The notes under the pieces: model-generated | The model's database searches: none | What the model saw: only the letters and a program-made list of their open reading frames with translations | Told to the model about the DNA's origin: nothing | NCBI GenBank assembly: GCA_029940115.1 | Contig: JAOZRQ010000257.1 | Coordinates: 1 to 9,332 of the forward strand | Direction: 5' to 3' | DNA: 9,332 nt | Origin: Desulfobacterales bacterium | Lineage (GTDB): Bacteria; Desulfobacterota; Desulfobacteria; Desulfobacterales; 4be13 | Position numbers and translations under genes: made by a program | In this document: piece after piece, positions 1 through 9,332 of the stretch | Numbering within the stretch: position 1 is the first letter of the stretch | How the letters are laid out: each line of letters begins with the position of its first letter

Positions 1-53
1 TTTGTAGTTCCGCCTTCAGGCGGTGTGACACCGCCTGAAGGCGGAACTACAAA
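1..53. repeat. Perfect 53-nt palindrome in the leader of the PKS gene
   Basis: Positions 1-26 are the exact reverse complement of 28-53, with one unpaired base (G27) at the centre. Each arm contains a smaller, nearly self-complementary core, CCGCC-TTCA-GGCGG, so the element could fold as one long hairpin or as two small ones (cruciform-like). It ends 11 nt before the ribosome binding site. Neither strand shows a T-run after the stem, so it is not a textbook intrinsic terminator. It resembles dispersed intergenic palindromes of the REP/BIME or MITE kind (inference). The window begins at its first base, so it may extend further upstream. Confidence 0.85.
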
Positions 54-63
54 CTCTCATCCC

Positions 64-72
64 AAGGGGGGG
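64..72 (+). promoter_or_regulatory. Ribosome binding site of the PKS gene
   Basis: A purine run, AAGGGGGGG, lies 5 nt before the ATG at 78 and supports that start. Translation from this ATG begins directly with a FAAL-like N-terminus. There is room for only 24 nt between the palindrome and the start codon. A promoter must therefore lie in or upstream of the palindrome, or the gene is read through from an upstream gene. Confidence 0.7.
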
Positions 73-77
73 AATCC

Positions 78-8302
<8,225 letters not shown>

Positions 8303-8306
<4 letters not shown>

Positions 8307-9332
8307 AATCGGTTGGAGACCTTTTATCCGAACTTCGCAGGGCAAACATCAGGTTATGGGCCGAAGATGACCGCCTGCGCTACAGCGCGCCCAAGGGGCG
8401 TCTCACCCCTGAAATTCGGGACCAGTTGCGGGAGCGGAAATCGGAAATCCTCGCGTTCCTGCACAAAATCAGGCCCTCACAGGATGAGGTCTTTACCCCT
8501 GTCCCGCGTGAGGGGGATATGCCCCTCTCTTTCGCGCAACAGCGTATCTGGTTCCTCTACCAGTTGGATCCGGAAGACCGGTCCTATAATCTGGTGTGGC
8601 CCCTCCGCCTCAGGGGGAAACTTGATGTGCCGGCCCTGAAGCAGAGCATCCAAGGGGTCATCCGACGGCATGAGGCATTGCGGACCACCTTTGCCGTGAG
8701 AGACGGGGAGCCTGTTCAGATGATTGACAGAGACCAGACCCGCGGCACAAGCTTTCCCGTCGATGATCTCTGTGACCTGCCCGAATCCGAGCAGATGGAG
8801 ACGGTTCAGAAAATGGCTGTTGAGGGATTGGAGCGCATCTTTGATCTTGAAAACGATCCTTTGTTGCGATGCGGTCTGTTGTGCTTGGGCCCGGAGGAGC
8901 ATGTCCTGCTCATATTCGGCCATCATATGGTCTGTGACAGTTGGGCCGCAGGCATTTTCATCCGGGATCTGGCCGCGTTTTACCGGGCCTTTTCCGAGGA
9001 TCGCCCCAATGACACGCTGACCCTGCCGGAACTGCCGATCCAATATGCCGACTTTGCCTTGAGACAGCGTGAATGGCTGGAAAAAGGGGAGTTGGAGAAG
9101 CAGCTCGACTATTGGAAACGCCAGTTGGCAGGCGCGCCCTTTGTGCTGGAACTCCCCACAGACCATCCTCGCCCCGCGGAGCTGACCAGCACGGGAAGCT
9201 TGGAGCGATTTGAGTTGGATGACGATCTGGCAAGAGAGCTGAACAGCCTGAGCCATGGGACAGGCACCACCCTGTTCATGACCCTGTTCGCGGCATTCTC
9301 AACCCTGATCTTCCGCTATACCGGCCAAGAGG
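8303..9332 (+). CDS. NRPS with TubC-type docking domain and condensation domain (5' part only)
   Basis: Only the first 343 codons are in the window, and the gene runs off the edge. Residues 1-53 match the TubC N-terminal docking domain pattern (LLSELRRANIRLWAEDDRLRYSAPKG, then LTPEIRDQLRERKSEILAFL). This fold receives the C-terminal tail of an upstream megasynthase. From about residue 74 comes a condensation domain: PLSFAQQRIWFL (C1), RHEALRTTF from 123 (C2), HHMVCDSWA from 207 (C3, catalytic His208 and Asp212), and YADFALRQREWL (C4). The C3 motif ends in DS rather than the usual DG. Position and docking domain imply that it condenses the polyketide chain from ACP2 with an amino acid held by a downstream carrier domain. 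The start at 8303 overlaps the PKS stop by 4 nt and has a good ribosome binding site. Adenylation specificity cannot be seen. Confidence 0.93.

Noticed and set aside
1..53. Intrinsic terminator of an upstream gene
   Set aside because: The hairpin is long and strong, but no T-run follows the stem within the window on the + strand (ACTACAAACTCTC). The possible end on the other strand lies outside the window.

Overview
This window holds one very large, complete megasynthase gene (78-8306, 2742 codons) and the 5' end of a second one (8303 to the window edge). The first is a fatty-acyl-AMP-ligase-primed type I polyketide synthase with the order FAAL - ACP1 - KS - AT - [KR first part - C-methyltransferase - KR second part] - ACP2. 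The second opens with a TubC-type docking domain followed by an NRPS condensation domain. Together they look like the start of a hybrid PKS/NRPS lipopeptide line. FAAL would activate a free fatty acid and load it on ACP1, KS/AT would add one malonyl unit, the MT would probably alpha-methylate it, and ACP2 would hand the chain across a docking contact to the condensation domain. The KR has lost its catalytic Tyr (Asp2538 instead) and has an altered nucleotide-binding motif, so the beta-keto group is predicted to remain unreduced.

Layout: 1-53 is a perfect 53-nt palindrome, 64-72 a strong ribosome binding site, 78-8306 the PKS gene, and 8303-8306 an ATGA stop/start overlap into the NRPS gene, which leaves the window. 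No RNA gene, transposase, CRISPR array or convincing promoter was seen.

The most unusual property lies inside the PKS gene. Between about 4071 and 6160 the reading frame is interrupted seven times by heptanucleotide repeat tracts (AGGGGCR, GGGCGAT, GGGGTCA, and the reverse complements of the first two). They encode low-complexity Gly/Arg/Glu/Gln or Pro/Leu/Ser stretches. They sit in predicted loops and linkers of the AT and KR regions and are absent from FAAL, ACP1, KS, MT and ACP2. Several run G-rich first and C-rich second, so they could fold back on themselves, and two contain textbook G-quadruplex spacing. Because 7 is not a multiple of 3, gain or loss of one unit would truncate the protein. 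Two palindromic elements, one of them tandemly duplicated, also lie in frame at 5801-5819 and 7293-7357.

Organism: the sequence is G+C-rich and bacterial. FAAL-primed PKS/NRPS lines with TubC docking domains occur in cyanobacteria, myxobacteria and Desulfobacterota-type bacteria. The abundance of heptamer repeats and of a CCGCCTTCAGGCGG-type palindrome makes me lean, with low confidence, to a repeat-rich Desulfobacterota relative. Heptamer repeats are also well known from filamentous cyanobacteria.
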